Of a stretch of 64,000 nt of DNA, positions 18,883 through 28,362 are shown one piece after another (positions within the stretch are counted from its first letter, which is position 1; each line of letters opens with the position of its first letter). The notes below the pieces were generated by a model. It saw only the letters and a program-made list of their open reading frames with translations, did not search any database and was not told the origin of the DNA. The translations under genes and the position numbers were made by a program. This DNA is from Bacteroidota bacterium (GTDB taxonomy: Bacteria > Bacteroidota > Bacteroidia > Palsa-948), in contig JACRAM010000116.1 of assembly GCA_016213405.1 (NCBI GenBank), positions 123,132 to 187,131 on the forward strand, in the 5' to 3' direction.

Positions 18883-19626
18883 CTATACCCTCACTTGCTC
18901 GCTTGTTTTTCCAAATCGTCTTTCCCTGTTCTGATAATCAAGAATGGCTTCATAAAAATCTTCTTTGCTGAAATCGGGCCAGAGCTTTTCTGTGAAGTAA
19001 AGTTCTGAATACGCTATCTGCCATAGTAAAAAATTGCTGATGCGCTGTTCTCCGCTGGTGCGTATCAGAAGCTCAGGATCCGGAATTTCTTTTGTGCAGA
19101 GGCATGAAGAGAAAAGTGTTTCGTCTATTTTATCAACCGGAATTTCATTCTTCTTTGCTTTCTCTGCAATTTGTTTCACCGCCTCCATGATTTCCCATTT
19201 TGAACTGTAACTCAGCGCGAGCACAAGCGTCATGCGGTCATTTTGAGAGGTTTGTTTAATAGCGTCTGCAAGTTCTGTCTGGCAGTTTTTCGGAAGCGAT
19301 TTGATATTTCCAATTGTCATCAAACGGATTTTATTTTTGTTCAGGGTCTTTACTTCTTTATGAATAGTGCCAACGAGGAGTTCCATCAAAGCGTCAACTT
19401 CCATCTTGGGGCGATTCCAGTTTTCTGTAGAGAAGGCGTAAAGAGTGAGGTATTGAATGCCGAGTTCAGCTGCTGCCTCCGTTACGTTTCTTACGGAAGC
19501 TACTCCATGCTGATGCCCGAAAATCCTCAGTTTCCCTTTTTGCTTTGCCCACCTGCCGTTGCCATCCATAATGACGGCTACATGCTTTGGGAGTTTTAAT
19601 TTATCTATATCTGAAATAACCGCCAT
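18883..19626 (-). CDS. uppS: Undecaprenyl diphosphate synthase
   Basis: This 247-residue cis-prenyltransferase builds the C55 lipid carrier for peptidoglycan and surface glycans by adding isopentenyl units to farnesyl diphosphate. Signature motifs are present: MDGNGRWAKQKG with the catalytic Asp (about residues 20-31), GHQHGVASVRNV, LYAFSTENWNRP, and DPELLIRTSGEQRISNFLLWQIAYSEL near the C-terminus. Length is standard. It is transcribed toward bamA. Confidence 0.96.
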   Translation of the reverse strand: MAVISDIDKLKLPKHVAVIMDGNGRWAKQKGKLRIFGHQHGVASVRNVTEAAAELGIQYLTLYAFSTENWNRPKMEVDALMELLVGTIHKEVKTLNKNKIRLMTIGNIKSLPKNCQTELADAIKQTSQNDRMTLVLALSYSSKWEIMEAVKQIAEKAKKNEIPVDKIDETLFSSCLCTKEIPDPELLIRTSGEQRISNFLLWQIAYSELYFTEKLWPDFSKEDFYEAILDYQNRERRFGKTSEQVRV

Positions 19627-19705
19627 CGTGTTTGTTGTATTGTTTTATTGTTGTATTGCGGGGTTTTGCATAAAAGGACAATATGACAATAAAACAATAT
19701 GCTTT
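19627..19705. repeat. Inverted word repeat (ATTGTTTTATTG family), copy 1
   Basis: ATTGTTTTATTGTTGTATTG is followed after about 25 bases by its inverse in CAATATGACAATAAAACAAT. The same arrangement recurs at 20640-20700 and 34709-34772, always between genes. It can form a hairpin but has no coding content. Confidence 0.7.
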
Positions 19706-19806
19706 AATTGAAGTCGCAAAAGTAATGTAAAATGCTTGTCAGCAAGCGAATCGAGGACTCTCGGAATGTTGTTTATATTTTTTTAACATTTTGACGATGT
19801 ATTTTT

Positions 19807-19814
19807 ATATATTT
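19807..19814 (+). promoter_or_regulatory. Candidate -7 box TATATTTG before the exosortase locus
   Basis: TATATTTG fits TAnnTTTG and lies 21 bases before the ATG at 19836. This supports that start over the upstream in-frame ATG at 19798 or earlier codons. The position of the -33 TTG is unclear. Confidence 0.4.
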
Positions 19815-19835
19815 GTTCCACAATTTGAAATCATT

Positions 19836-20057
19836 ATGCTGAAAAAAATTCTTCCATTACTGTTTTTCTCCGCCTTATTCTTTTTTTTCGCTATTGACCT
19901 TCATGCCGCTATGGGTCCTCCGGGTCCGCCCATGGGTCCTCCGCCTTGCTGGCCTCCTCCTTGTTCAATTCCTCTTGATGGTGGAATTTCTTTACTGATT
20001 GCTGCCGGTGCAGCGCTGGGCGGGAAAAAGATTTTTGACCGTAGAAAGAAACAGTAA
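19836..20057 (+). CDS. Tiny PID-CTERM-like exosortase substrate
   Basis: From ATG 19836 the product has 73 residues. Residues 1-25 are a signal peptide (MLKKILPLLFFSALFFFFAI ending HAA). A very short mature part follows, almost only Met, Gly, Pro, Trp and two Cys (MGPPGPPMGPPPCWPPPC). The C-terminus is a tripartite sorting signal: motif SIPLDGG, hydrophobic stretch ISLLIAAGAALGG, basic tail KKIFDRRKKQ. This matches the PID-CTERM pattern I know from Bacteroidota exosortase systems. The exosortase gene starts 31 bases downstream, which supports the pairing. The frame also opens further upstream (19791), but that would place the promoter box inside the gene and bury the signal peptide. Confidence 0.75.
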   Translation: MLKKILPLLFFSALFFFFAIDLHAAMGPPGPPMGPPPCWPPPCSIPLDGGISLLIAAGAALGGKKIFDRRKKQ

Positions 20058-20088
20058 TCGGTAATCGGTGATCAGTAATCAGTAACCG

Positions 20089-20619
20089 ATGGCTGACCTC
20101 ATGAAAACTTTTTTCCGCGAACCAATTGTAAAATTTCTTGCGCTCGGATTAATTCTTTATCTCGGCTGGCTTGCGCTTTACGAATGGTGGATTCATCCTT
20201 TAGGATGGGTTGATACAGCAGTGATTGATAATACGCTTTTCATCAGCCAGAAGGTTTTAGGATGGATGGGCTACGCAACAGAAATGAGAGGCGACCGGGT
20301 AATGCGTATTGCCGGAACACCGGGTTTGTTTATTGGTGATAGCTGTAATGGGATTTCTCTTTTTGCTTTATACAGTATTTTTATCATTGCCTTTCCCGGA
20401 AAAATCATTTCGAAAATTATTTTTATTCCTGCCGGAATACTGATTATTCATCTTCTCAATGTTCTTCGCGTCATCCTGCTTGCCATCATAGAAACATATT
20501 CATACGAGTGGACAGAATTTAATCATTCCTATACGTTCACCATTATTATTTACGCCTGCATTTTTGGCATGTGGCTTTTCTGGATAAACAAATTTTCTGG
20601 CATGAAGAAAAACAAATAA
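20089..20619 (+). CDS. Exosortase (XrtX-like)
   Basis: This 176-residue integral membrane protein has about four or five helices. The exosortase/archaeosortase catalytic triad is visible: Cys in GDSCNGISLFALY (about residue 84), Arg in LNVLRVILLAI (about residue 126) and His in WTEFNHSYTF (about residue 144). Exosortases cut C-terminal sorting signals and pass the substrate on, probably to a surface anchor. The neighbour with a PID-CTERM-like tail and the short length suggest the Bacteroidota XrtX type; this subtype is recalled and not tested. A membrane protein 300 bp downstream completes the locus. Confidence 0.85.
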   Translation: MADLMKTFFREPIVKFLALGLILYLGWLALYEWWIHPLGWVDTAVIDNTLFISQKVLGWMGYATEMRGDRVMRIAGTPGLFIGDSCNGISLFALYSIFIIAFPGKIISKIIFIPAGILIIHLLNVLRVILLAIIETYSYEWTEFNHSYTFTIIIYACIFGMWLFWINKFSGMKKNK

Positions 20620-20639
20620 AACGAATTACCTAATTGTCA

Positions 20640-20905
20640 TATTGTTTTATTGCTGTATTGCAATAAGAGGCGGATAACAATAAAACAATGGTTCTACTAT
20701 GTTTGTTGTGGGTAAACTAAAAAATGAACAATAGAACAATAGAACATTTGAATAACGAAGTCAGAAGTAAAATACATTCACTTCGAATGTTCTCAGTTCA
20801 AATGTTCAAATGTTCGTTATTCAATTTACAGTTCTACTATAAATCTCTACCAACAGGAAACCTTGTAGAACCAAAACAATAGAACAATAAAACAATCCGC
20901 CTGTT
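20640..20905. repeat. Inverted and direct word repeats inside the exosortase locus
   Basis: This gap has the second ATTGTTTTATTG ... CAATAAAACAAT inverted pair (20640-20690), then GAACAATAGAACAATAG words, then TTCAAATGTTCAAATG words whose inverse (CATTTGAATAACGAA) lies about 70 bases earlier, and a final GAACAATAAAACAATCCGCC copy (20882-20900). No gene is visible. Confidence 0.7.
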
Positions 20906-20918
20906 CAAAAATAGGTTC

Positions 20919-21344
20919 ATGAAAAAGAAAATAATTATCATAGGATTGATTGTCGTTGTTATTGCACTGGGATTTCTACGTGATTATCTTTTTGTTTCCA
21001 TGAACCATATCATTGAATCAGGTGGAGATGTGCATGGAAACCTATCTATGCAGAAATGGATACTCACTTTTGTATTCAGTCTGCTTTATCTCGGCATTTG
21101 CTGCACGGTTCTTTATCTGATTTTTTATTCTTTTAAATATGTGCTGCTCGCATTTGCCGCCTATTCCCTTCTTTTTTTGGTTTCGTTTTTTGTTGCGCTT
21201 GCCGGATACTTCATTTCTTCTTTTGAAAGCGTTTATCCTTTCATCCGCACAGTTATGGGCATTGCGCAATCGCCTGTTGTTCTTATTGTTCTCATTCCTG
21301 CTTGTTTTCTCAATGAGCTGAAAATTCGTAGTAAAAAAACCTGA
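20919..21344 (+). CDS. Exosortase-associated integral membrane protein
   Basis: This 141-residue protein has four hydrophobic segments (about residues 4-22, 46-70, 74-98, 112-134). It has no catalytic motif that I recognise. By position after a PID-CTERM-like substrate and an XrtX-like exosortase it is the likely XrtX-associated membrane protein. Its function in sorting is unknown. It ends 57 bases before the large adhesin gene. Confidence 0.6.
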   Translation: MKKKIIIIGLIVVVIALGFLRDYLFVSMNHIIESGGDVHGNLSMQKWILTFVFSLLYLGICCTVLYLIFYSFKYVLLAFAAYSLLFLVSFFVALAGYFISSFESVYPFIRTVMGIAQSPVVLIVLIPACFLNELKIRSKKT

Positions 21345-21401
21345 TTATCTTTTGGCTTACTGAAAGAAACACATAACTTTATACCCTGATTAAAAAATTA
21401 T

Positions 21402-24400
21402 ATGCGAAGCAGCTGTTTTTTAATCGCCATTTTATTTGTTTCTTCTTTTGCTTCTGCGGTAGATCATTGGAGCGTTGGTACTGGCAACTGGGCAACAGGA
21501 GGCATTTGGAATACGGGTACCGCTCCTGCAGCAGGAGATAATGTTACCATTTCTAATGGAAACACTATTACTATGAATGCTAACCCGGGCGCTTGTAATA
21601 ATCTTACTCTTAACGGCACCGGCACTTTAACATGGACGCAGGCAAGAACATTGAATGTTGGCGGCAATCTTGTTATCAACGGCACGGGCTCTATTGGTCC
21701 GGGTGCCGTAACAGGCACGCTGAATGTTGCCGGCACCATGAGCGTTCCTGCAGGAGTTTCAGCCACCATAGGAAGAGTTACATGCGCTGTTACAGGCGCC
21801 ACAACTATTGACGGCACAGTTGCTTTCAACAGTATATCCGGAGTAAAAACTTTTACAGGCAATGTTACCATCAGCAGCACAGGAATCTGGAATGCGACAG
21901 CAGCAGAAAGTTTTATACTGAACGGAAGTTTTCAGAATGATGGAACCTTCACCGCCAATACCGGAACCTATACATTTGGCGGTGCGGGCAAAACTTTCAG
22001 CGGAACCAGCACAAGTATTTTTGATGCCACCAGCATAGGCGGTTCATACACTAACAACGGCACCGTGCAGGTGAATACCAGTTTTGCAGGAGCAGGCGCT
22101 TTAACACAGGGAGTCAGTTCCACACTTATCATTGGAGATTTAACTCCCGCCAACATCCTCACAGCCACCGCGGCAGGCAACACGGTGAGGTATCTTGTCG
22201 GGGCAGGCAATCAATCCGTTCTTGCTGTTAACTATACGAATCTGATTTTTGATAATCTCGGAACAGGAACAACAAATGCCACCGGCACCTACACCGTGAG
22301 CGGCACTTGTGATGCTCTCAACGGAATTACAAATTTTGGAAGTGTTACTGTAACCGGAAATCTTACCGTTGCCAATACTGCTACACTTTCTATTGGCGGT
22401 GTTTCTCCCGTTATTAATGGAAATACAATCGTTAACGGAACAGTGAGTATTACCAGCATTACAGGAACAAAGACATTTTCTTCTATACAAATAAACAGTG
22501 GCGGAACCTGGACTTCATCAGTTAATGAAGCAGTTACTGTAAACGGTAATCTCACCAGTGCCGGAACATTTGTATCAGGTTCAGGCGCCTATGCAGTAAG
22601 CGGCAATTGCTCCATCACAGCCGGCACTGCCGATTTTGAAGGAACCATTGCCGGCACTCTTTCTGTCAGCAGCGGTGCCACCATGAATGCCTCCACTGGC
22701 AACTGCAGGGTTACAGGCGCCACAACTATTAACGGCTCTCTCAATTTTTCTACCATAACCGGAGCAAAAGTATTTGGCGATGTTACTGTTAGCAGCACGG
22801 GTACCTGGAATAGCGCTGTTGTAGAAAATTTCACCATCAACGGAAACCTTGCCAACAGCGGAACCTTTACTTCTAATACAGGCACTTATACTCTTGCAGG
22901 ATTCGCCAACACTATTTCCGGAATTCTGTCAATTGACCGGATAACAGATTTAGGCGCCTACACGAACAATGGAACGCTTTCAGTTCCCACTGCATTGGCA
23001 GGAGCAGGCAGTTTAACTCAAGGAGCAAGTTCAATTCTTAACATTGGCGGAATTTCAAGCATAACCACCCTGAATGCTTCCACCAATACGCCCAATCTGG
23101 TAAACTATAACGGAGCAGCGGCACAAACAATCAAAGCAACCCCTACTACTTATTATAATCTTCAAGTTTCAAAAACCGGAGGAAGCACCGGCACGTTTGG
23201 AGGAAACACAATAGTGAATAATGATTTCACCGTCACCAGCGGAATTGCGAGTTTGGGTGCTTTTAATCTCACCGTGAGCGGAATGACCTCCATCACAGGA
23301 ACATTTACAGTCACGAGTATTACGGGAACAAAAACTTTTAACAATGTTACCATGAACACGGGCGGATTGTGGAACGGAACTGCTGCCGAAACATTTACAA
23401 TCAATGGAAATGTAACCATGGCGGGTGGAACTATCAATGCCACCACTGCAGGAATTTTTAATGTGGCGGGAACCATGACCTCTACAGCCGCCACCACAAG
23501 TTCTATAGGCATTGCTGTTATCAATATGACAGGCGGCACAACGGTTAACGGAACATTGCAAATCACCAGCGCTACCGGAACAAAAACATTCAACGACCTC
23601 ACGATTGCATCCACCGGAACATGGAACAGCACTGTTGCAGTGCCTTTCACCATCAACGGAAACCTTTCCAACAGCGGAACATTCACTGCCAACACAGGAA
23701 TTTATACGCTGGCTGGAGCCGGCAAAACAATTTCAGGAACAATCTCTATTCCCAACACAACGGTTACTGGCTCTTACACCAACAACGGAATTTTTTCATC
23801 CACAACTTCATTAATCGGTGCCGGAACTTTCGCCCAGGGAATAACCGGAACACTTAATGTGGGAATAACATCAGCGAATTTCACCGTTACAACTTTTAAT
23901 GCATCCGCTTCTGGCAACACAGTGAATTACAATCTTGCTGGCGTGCAAAATGTCAGAGTGCCTTCTGATGGTTCTTATCATCACCTCACGCTTTCAGGTT
24001 CAGGAATAAAAACACTTTTGGGAACAACTGATATCAACGGCAATCTTACCATCAGCAGTGCACTAACCGCCAGTAATTTCAACATCACACTGGCAGGAAA
24101 CTGGTCAAGCACCGGCTCGGCATTTGTTCCGGGCACCAACACAACAACGCTCGATGGCGCTGCGCAAACCATCAGCAGAACTGGTGGCGAAACTTTTAAT
24201 CATCTGACCGTAGCAGGAAGCGGAACAAAATCTCTCGGAAGTGATATAACCACAAACGGCAATCTCACCATCAGTTCAACGCTCGATGTCACTGCGTCTG
24301 ATTACGCTGTGGCGGTGAAAGGAAACTGGACGAACAACGGAACTTTTGTTCAGAACACAGGCACGGTAACTTTCAGCGGAGCGGCAGCGCAAACTATTGG

Positions 24401-26741
24401 CGGAACAACCACTACCAATTTCAATAACATAACGCAAAGCAATGCCGCTGGAGTTTCGCTGACTCAGAATCAAAATCTTATTGATGCGCTCACCATCAGC
24501 GTGGGAACTTTTACAACCACAGGATTTAATTTCACTCTCAAATCAACTTCTTCCAAAACCGCGCGCATTGCCACAATTCCTGCAGGTGCAAATTTTGCCG
24601 GCAATATTATTATTGAACGCTATACCGGAACGGGTCCAACTGACTGGAGATTTCTTTGCTCGGCAGTGAGCGGAAGAACTCTTGCTGATTGGTATGATGA
24701 TTTCTTCATGAGTGGATTTACCGGTGTTCTTGATCCTACCAATACAGCGGATTTTATTTCTGTCTATTCCTATGATGAAACTCAGCTTGGTGATTTAGAT
24801 ACATTCGGATATGTGCCGGCAACCAATGTGACAAATCCCATTGTAAATGGAAGAGGTTATTGGGTTTATCTTGGTCCCACGCCTGTTACGTTTGCAGTTA
24901 CGGGTACACCCTATACTTTCAGTCAATCGCCAACAATTACCTATACAAACAGCGGAAACATTAACAATGACGGATGGAATCTCATTGCCAATCCCTATCC
25001 ATCCGCCATTGACTGGGACAACGCAAGCTGGACAAAATCAAATCTTGATAACGCAATTTACATTTACAATTCTTACACCGGAAGTTTTGCAAGTTATGTG
25101 GGCGGACTGGGAGTGAATGGCGGTTCGCCTTACATCGCTTCTCAGCAGGCATTTTGGGTAAAAGCGAATGCCGCAGGTCCTGGAATCACGGCTGTGGAAG
25201 CGGTGAAAACAGCTTCGGTAAATCCAACGTACCAATATTTGAAAAATGTCAATTCAGCAAACACCAGCCATTACCCCATGGCGTTTAGCGATTTTCCGAT
25301 TCCACAAAACACCAACAACACGCCTAACAGTATAAAACTTACCGGTTCAAACATGAGCGGAAAAGAAGATGAAACATTCGTCCGGTTCATGCAGGGAGCA
25401 ACCAATGATTTTGACCCAAGTTATGACGCATGGAAAATGTTTAACCTCGATACCACACTGCCGAATATCTCTTCTGTCATTCATGATTCATCAGACCTTT
25501 CTATTAATTCTCTTCCCGAACTTATTTCAAACACGGATATAAAAATCCGTTTCACCGTTTCTGTTTCCGGCACCTATTCCATCCGCAGAGACAGCATCCT
25601 CATGCTCCCGATGAGTTCCTGCATTTTTCTTGAAGACCTTGCCAACGGAAACATGATAGATCTGCGCACAAATAGTTCGTATTCATTCACCATTTCAGAT
25701 ACAACCTCAACGCCACGGTTTATTCTTCATATTAATGCGCCCGTCTCAAAAGAAACTGTGAATGCCGGCTGCACTAACGATAGTTCAGGAATTGCCATTG
25801 CCACAGGAACAGGAACGGGTCCCTGGAATTATTTGTGGACAAATTCAAACGGAGATACGTTGCAGGTTACTCCCAACTCCACAACTTCTGATTCTCTTTT
25901 CAATCTTCCTCCGGGAATTTACACCGTTGAAGTTTCCCCAAGCGCTTGCGGCACCGTGAGCGATACGATTGAAATAAAATCTTCTTCCACACTTGCTTTC
26001 ACTATGACTTTTTCTGATGCAAGTTGCAACGGATTGAGTGACGGCTCTGCATTTGCATACGTGATAGATGGAATCAGCCCTTATACTTATCAATGGAGCA
26101 ATGGGGAAACTTCTGCAATGGCAAATAATCTGTCAGCGGGAACATATACAATTACAGTAATTGAAACGGGCGGATGTTCGCAAATGCAAACAGTAACTAT
26201 TTCCCAGCCCGCCATGCTCACAGCAGGATTCATGGCAAGCGCTGATACCGTTGACATTTCAATTAACAACAGCGCATCCTTTACAAATACTTCCACGGGC
26301 GCCACCTCTTATTACTGGGATTTTGGAGATGGTTCACCCGCTGACACTGCACCCAATCCAATTCATTTTTATTCTTTAAGCGGTACTTATTTGACAATGC
26401 TCGTTGCTTACAGCGGAGTTTGTTCCGACACAACTTACAAGATGATGGAAGTGATAAACTCTCTGAGCACAGGCATTGCCGGTATCTCATCTTCTTCTTC
26501 TGTGAATGTGCTTTATGAGAACGGAGAAGTTTTCCTCGCATTTGATTTGCCCCAGGCAACCGATATTACTATCAGCGTTTACAGCATGCTTGGCGAAAAA
26601 ATATTCAGCCAGAATGTTTTTCATATTCAGAAAAACAGAAGCAAACTCCCCTTGTCAACTATTTCTTCCGGCATATATGTTGCTGTCGCAAGCATGGCAG
26701 ATGCTATAATCTCAAAAAAGATTCTCATTACAGGCAGATAA
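21402..26741 (+). CDS. Giant repeat adhesin-like T9SS cargo protein (1779 aa)
   Basis: A signal peptide (1-19) is followed by about 1000 residues of degenerate beta-strand repeats built from INGNLSNSGTFTANTGTYTL, AGAGKTISG and ITSITGTKTF phrases, suggesting a long right-handed beta-helix or filament. Residues near 1090-1480 form a less repetitive region with WRFLCSAVSGRTLADWYDDF. Next come SprB-type repeats (ASCNGLSDGSAFAYVIDGIS and YTYQWSNGETSAMANNLSAG), a PKD domain (SYYWDFGDGSPADTAPNPIH) and a T9SS-type tail (INSLSTGIAG ... SKKILITGR). Such proteins are surface adhesins or gliding-type proteins. The internal DNA repeats make the gene a likely place for length variation. Confidence 0.85.
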   Translation: MRSSCFLIAILFVSSFASAVDHWSVGTGNWATGGIWNTGTAPAAGDNVTISNGNTITMNANPGACNNLTLNGTGTLTWTQARTLNVGGNLVINGTGSIGPGAVTGTLNVAGTMSVPAGVSATIGRVTCAVTGATTIDGTVAFNSISGVKTFTGNVTISSTGIWNATAAESFILNGSFQNDGTFTANTGTYTFGGAGKTFSGTSTSIFDATSIGGSYTNNGTVQVNTSFAGAGALTQGVSSTLIIGDLTPANILTATAAGNTVRYLVGAGNQSVLAVNYTNLIFDNLGTGTTNATGTYTVSGTCDALNGITNFGSVTVTGNLTVANTATLSIGGVSPVINGNTIVNGTVSITSITGTKTFSSIQINSGGTWTSSVNEAVTVNGNLTSAGTFVSGSGAYAVSGNCSITAGTADFEGTIAGTLSVSSGATMNASTGNCRVTGATTINGSLNFSTITGAKVFGDVTVSSTGTWNSAVVENFTINGNLANSGTFTSNTGTYTLAGFANTISGILSIDRITDLGAYTNNGTLSVPTALAGAGSLTQGASSILNIGGISSITTLNASTNTPNLVNYNGAAAQTIKATPTTYYNLQVSKTGGSTGTFGGNTIVNNDFTVTSGIASLGAFNLTVSGMTSITGTFTVTSITGTKTFNNVTMNTGGLWNGTAAETFTINGNVTMAGGTINATTAGIFNVAGTMTSTAATTSSIGIAVINMTGGTTVNGTLQITSATGTKTFNDLTIASTGTWNSTVAVPFTINGNLSNSGTFTANTGIYTLAGAGKTISGTISIPNTTVTGSYTNNGIFSSTTSLIGAGTFAQGITGTLNVGITSANFTVTTFNASASGNTVNYNLAGVQNVRVPSDGSYHHLTLSGSGIKTLLGTTDINGNLTISSALTASNFNITLAGNWSSTGSAFVPGTNTTTLDGAAQTISRTGGETFNHLTVAGSGTKSLGSDITTNGNLTISSTLDVTASDYAVAVKGNWTNNGTFVQNTGTVTFSGAAAQTIGGTTTTNFNNITQSNAAGVSLTQNQNLIDALTISVGTFTTTGFNFTLKSTSSKTARIATIPAGANFAGNIIIERYTGTGPTDWRFLCSAVSGRTLADWYDDFFMSGFTGVLDPTNTADFISVYSYDETQLGDLDTFGYVPATNVTNPIVNGRGYWVYLGPTPVTFAVTGTPYTFSQSPTITYTNSGNINNDGWNLIANPYPSAIDWDNASWTKSNLDNAIYIYNSYTGSFASYVGGLGVNGGSPYIASQQAFWVKANAAGPGITAVEAVKTASVNPTYQYLKNVNSANTSHYPMAFSDFPIPQNTNNTPNSIKLTGSNMSGKEDETFVRFMQGATNDFDPSYDAWKMFNLDTTLPNISSVIHDSSDLSINSLPELISNTDIKIRFTVSVSGTYSIRRDSILMLPMSSCIFLEDLANGNMIDLRTNSSYSFTISDTTSTPRFILHINAPVSKETVNAGCTNDSSGIAIATGTGTGPWNYLWTNSNGDTLQVTPNSTTSDSLFNLPPGIYTVEVSPSACGTVSDTIEIKSSSTLAFTMTFSDASCNGLSDGSAFAYVIDGISPYTYQWSNGETSAMANNLSAGTYTITVIETGGCSQMQTVTISQPAMLTAGFMASADTVDISINNSASFTNTSTGATSYYWDFGDGSPADTAPNPIHFYSLSGTYLTMLVAYSGVCSDTTYKMMEVINSLSTGIAGISSSSSVNVLYENGEVFLAFDLPQATDITISVYSMLGEKIFSQNVFHIQKNRSKLPLSTISSGIYVAVASMADAIISKKILITGR

Positions 26742-26823
26742 GAATAAAGATTCAACAGGGCTTGCACAGGTAAAATAATTTGCGTTACTTTGTTGTATCC
26801 TTTGCTCAACCGCCCTTTTATGG

Positions 26824-28356
26824 ATGAATAACTTTACTCCAAAATATTTCCGCTCTCGTTTTTCTTTACTTCTTTCTTCTTTTTTCTTTTTCGTATTTTT
26901 CGTACTCTTTCGCTTTTCGGTGATTGCCCAAAACCCCGATATAAAAAGAACTTACCATTGGTATTTCGGAAAAAGTGGTGGCATAGATTGGATAAGTGGT
27001 AACCCCGTACTTGATTATTCTTCAAATGGAGAATTATGCGAGGGACCTTCTTCTATTTCAGATTTAAATGGCAATTTACTTTTCTACACAGATGGCGATA
27101 CAGTATGGAATCGTAATCATCAAATAATGCCCAATGGAGTTGGATTGCTTGGATGCACTTCAAGTATGCAAGCATCACTTATTATTCCTCAACCGGGAAA
27201 CGATTCTCTTTACTATATATTTACCACTGATGGCATATTTGGTTCTCCTTGTGGCAATGGATCTCTAGGCATGAATTATTCAATTGTAAACATTAAAATG
27301 GGTGGTGGATTAGGAGATGTTGTAATAAAAAACATTTTATTATTTGATACATGTTCAGAAAAACTAACTGCTGTGCATCATGCAAATAATTGTGATGTGT
27401 GGGTACTTGGACAAAATAAATATAATAGCGATTATCGTATATACTTACTCACTGATACGGGAATTAGCAATGCTATTGTTCAACAATCTTCTATTATTAA
27501 TGGTGGAATAGCACAAGATGGTTCTGGGCAAATGCGTTTTTCTAATGATGGTAAAAAACTTGCTAATAACATTTCAATTTGGGGAGCAGACACATTGGAA
27601 ATATGGGATTTTGATAATGCAACAGGAGTATTTTCTAACCCATTTAAAATTAGTTTAGAAAATACTCCTACAAGTTCTAATACATGGCTTGGTTTATGTT
27701 TTTCTCCCGACAACTCAAAACTGTATATAAATAATTTTTCTTTTGATACTTTAGTAGAGATTGATCAGTTTGACCTATCAAGCGGAATACCTTCTCAAAT
27801 AATATCTTCCAGAACAACTATAGCCCAAGTGGATAGCACTATATTTTTAAATCCGCAAATAGGTCCTGATGGAAAAATATATCTTACAAAATATAATTTA
27901 AGAACCTACTCTGTTGATTCTTTGAGCGGCATCATGAATCCAAACGCAGCAGGGCTTGCTTGCAACTTTCAATATAATGCACTTAAACACAATGCTCAAC
28001 TTCCTTATGATAATGTGGGTTATTGGAGTTTGCCTGATTTTGTAGAGAGTTATCTTAATCCAATGTTTACCGGTTCTGTGTGCGAATCTGGCATTGAAGA
28101 AAATTCATTTGCAGATATATTCTCTATTTATCCGAATCCTGCACCAGATTATATATGGATTAAAATCACAAGCGAAAAACCCAAAAACTCATATGATGTT
28201 TTAATTTATAATATTCTTGGAAAAGAAATTTTTGAAAAGAAAGAAATTAATAACAAAGAAGAAAAGATTTCATTAAAAAATATTACTGATAATATTCTGC
28301 TCTTGCAGATTTATTATAATAACCAAATTATTCATTACAAACTAATCAAAACTTAA
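26824..28356 (+). CDS. Secreted beta-propeller-like protein with T9SS sorting domain
   Basis: This 510-residue protein has a signal peptide (ending VIAQ at about residue 37). It opens with RTYHWYFGKSGGIDWISGNP and has scattered propeller-type strands (SDLNGNLLFYTDGDTVWNRN, CFSPDNSKLYINNFSFDTL, GPDGKIYLTKYNL). This pattern is common in Bacteroidota cell-surface proteins of unknown ligand. The tail from about residue 435 (IYPNPAPDYIWIKI ... QIIHYKLIKT) is a T9SS type A domain. The base composition is lower in GC than in its neighbours. It is six bases upstream of the next gene, so probably co-transcribed. Confidence 0.83.
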   Translation: MNNFTPKYFRSRFSLLLSSFFFFVFFVLFRFSVIAQNPDIKRTYHWYFGKSGGIDWISGNPVLDYSSNGELCEGPSSISDLNGNLLFYTDGDTVWNRNHQIMPNGVGLLGCTSSMQASLIIPQPGNDSLYYIFTTDGIFGSPCGNGSLGMNYSIVNIKMGGGLGDVVIKNILLFDTCSEKLTAVHHANNCDVWVLGQNKYNSDYRIYLLTDTGISNAIVQQSSIINGGIAQDGSGQMRFSNDGKKLANNISIWGADTLEIWDFDNATGVFSNPFKISLENTPTSSNTWLGLCFSPDNSKLYINNFSFDTLVEIDQFDLSSGIPSQIISSRTTIAQVDSTIFLNPQIGPDGKIYLTKYNLRTYSVDSLSGIMNPNAAGLACNFQYNALKHNAQLPYDNVGYWSLPDFVESYLNPMFTGSVCESGIEENSFADIFSIYPNPAPDYIWIKITSEKPKNSYDVLIYNILGKEIFEKKEINNKEEKISLKNITDNILLLQIYYNNQIIHYKLIKT

Positions 28357-28362
28357 CACATC

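Noticed and set aside
21464..23695. Long minus-strand ORFs within the adhesin gene
   Set aside because: They are shadows of the Thr/Gly-rich repeats; codon pattern and domains support only the + strand frame.
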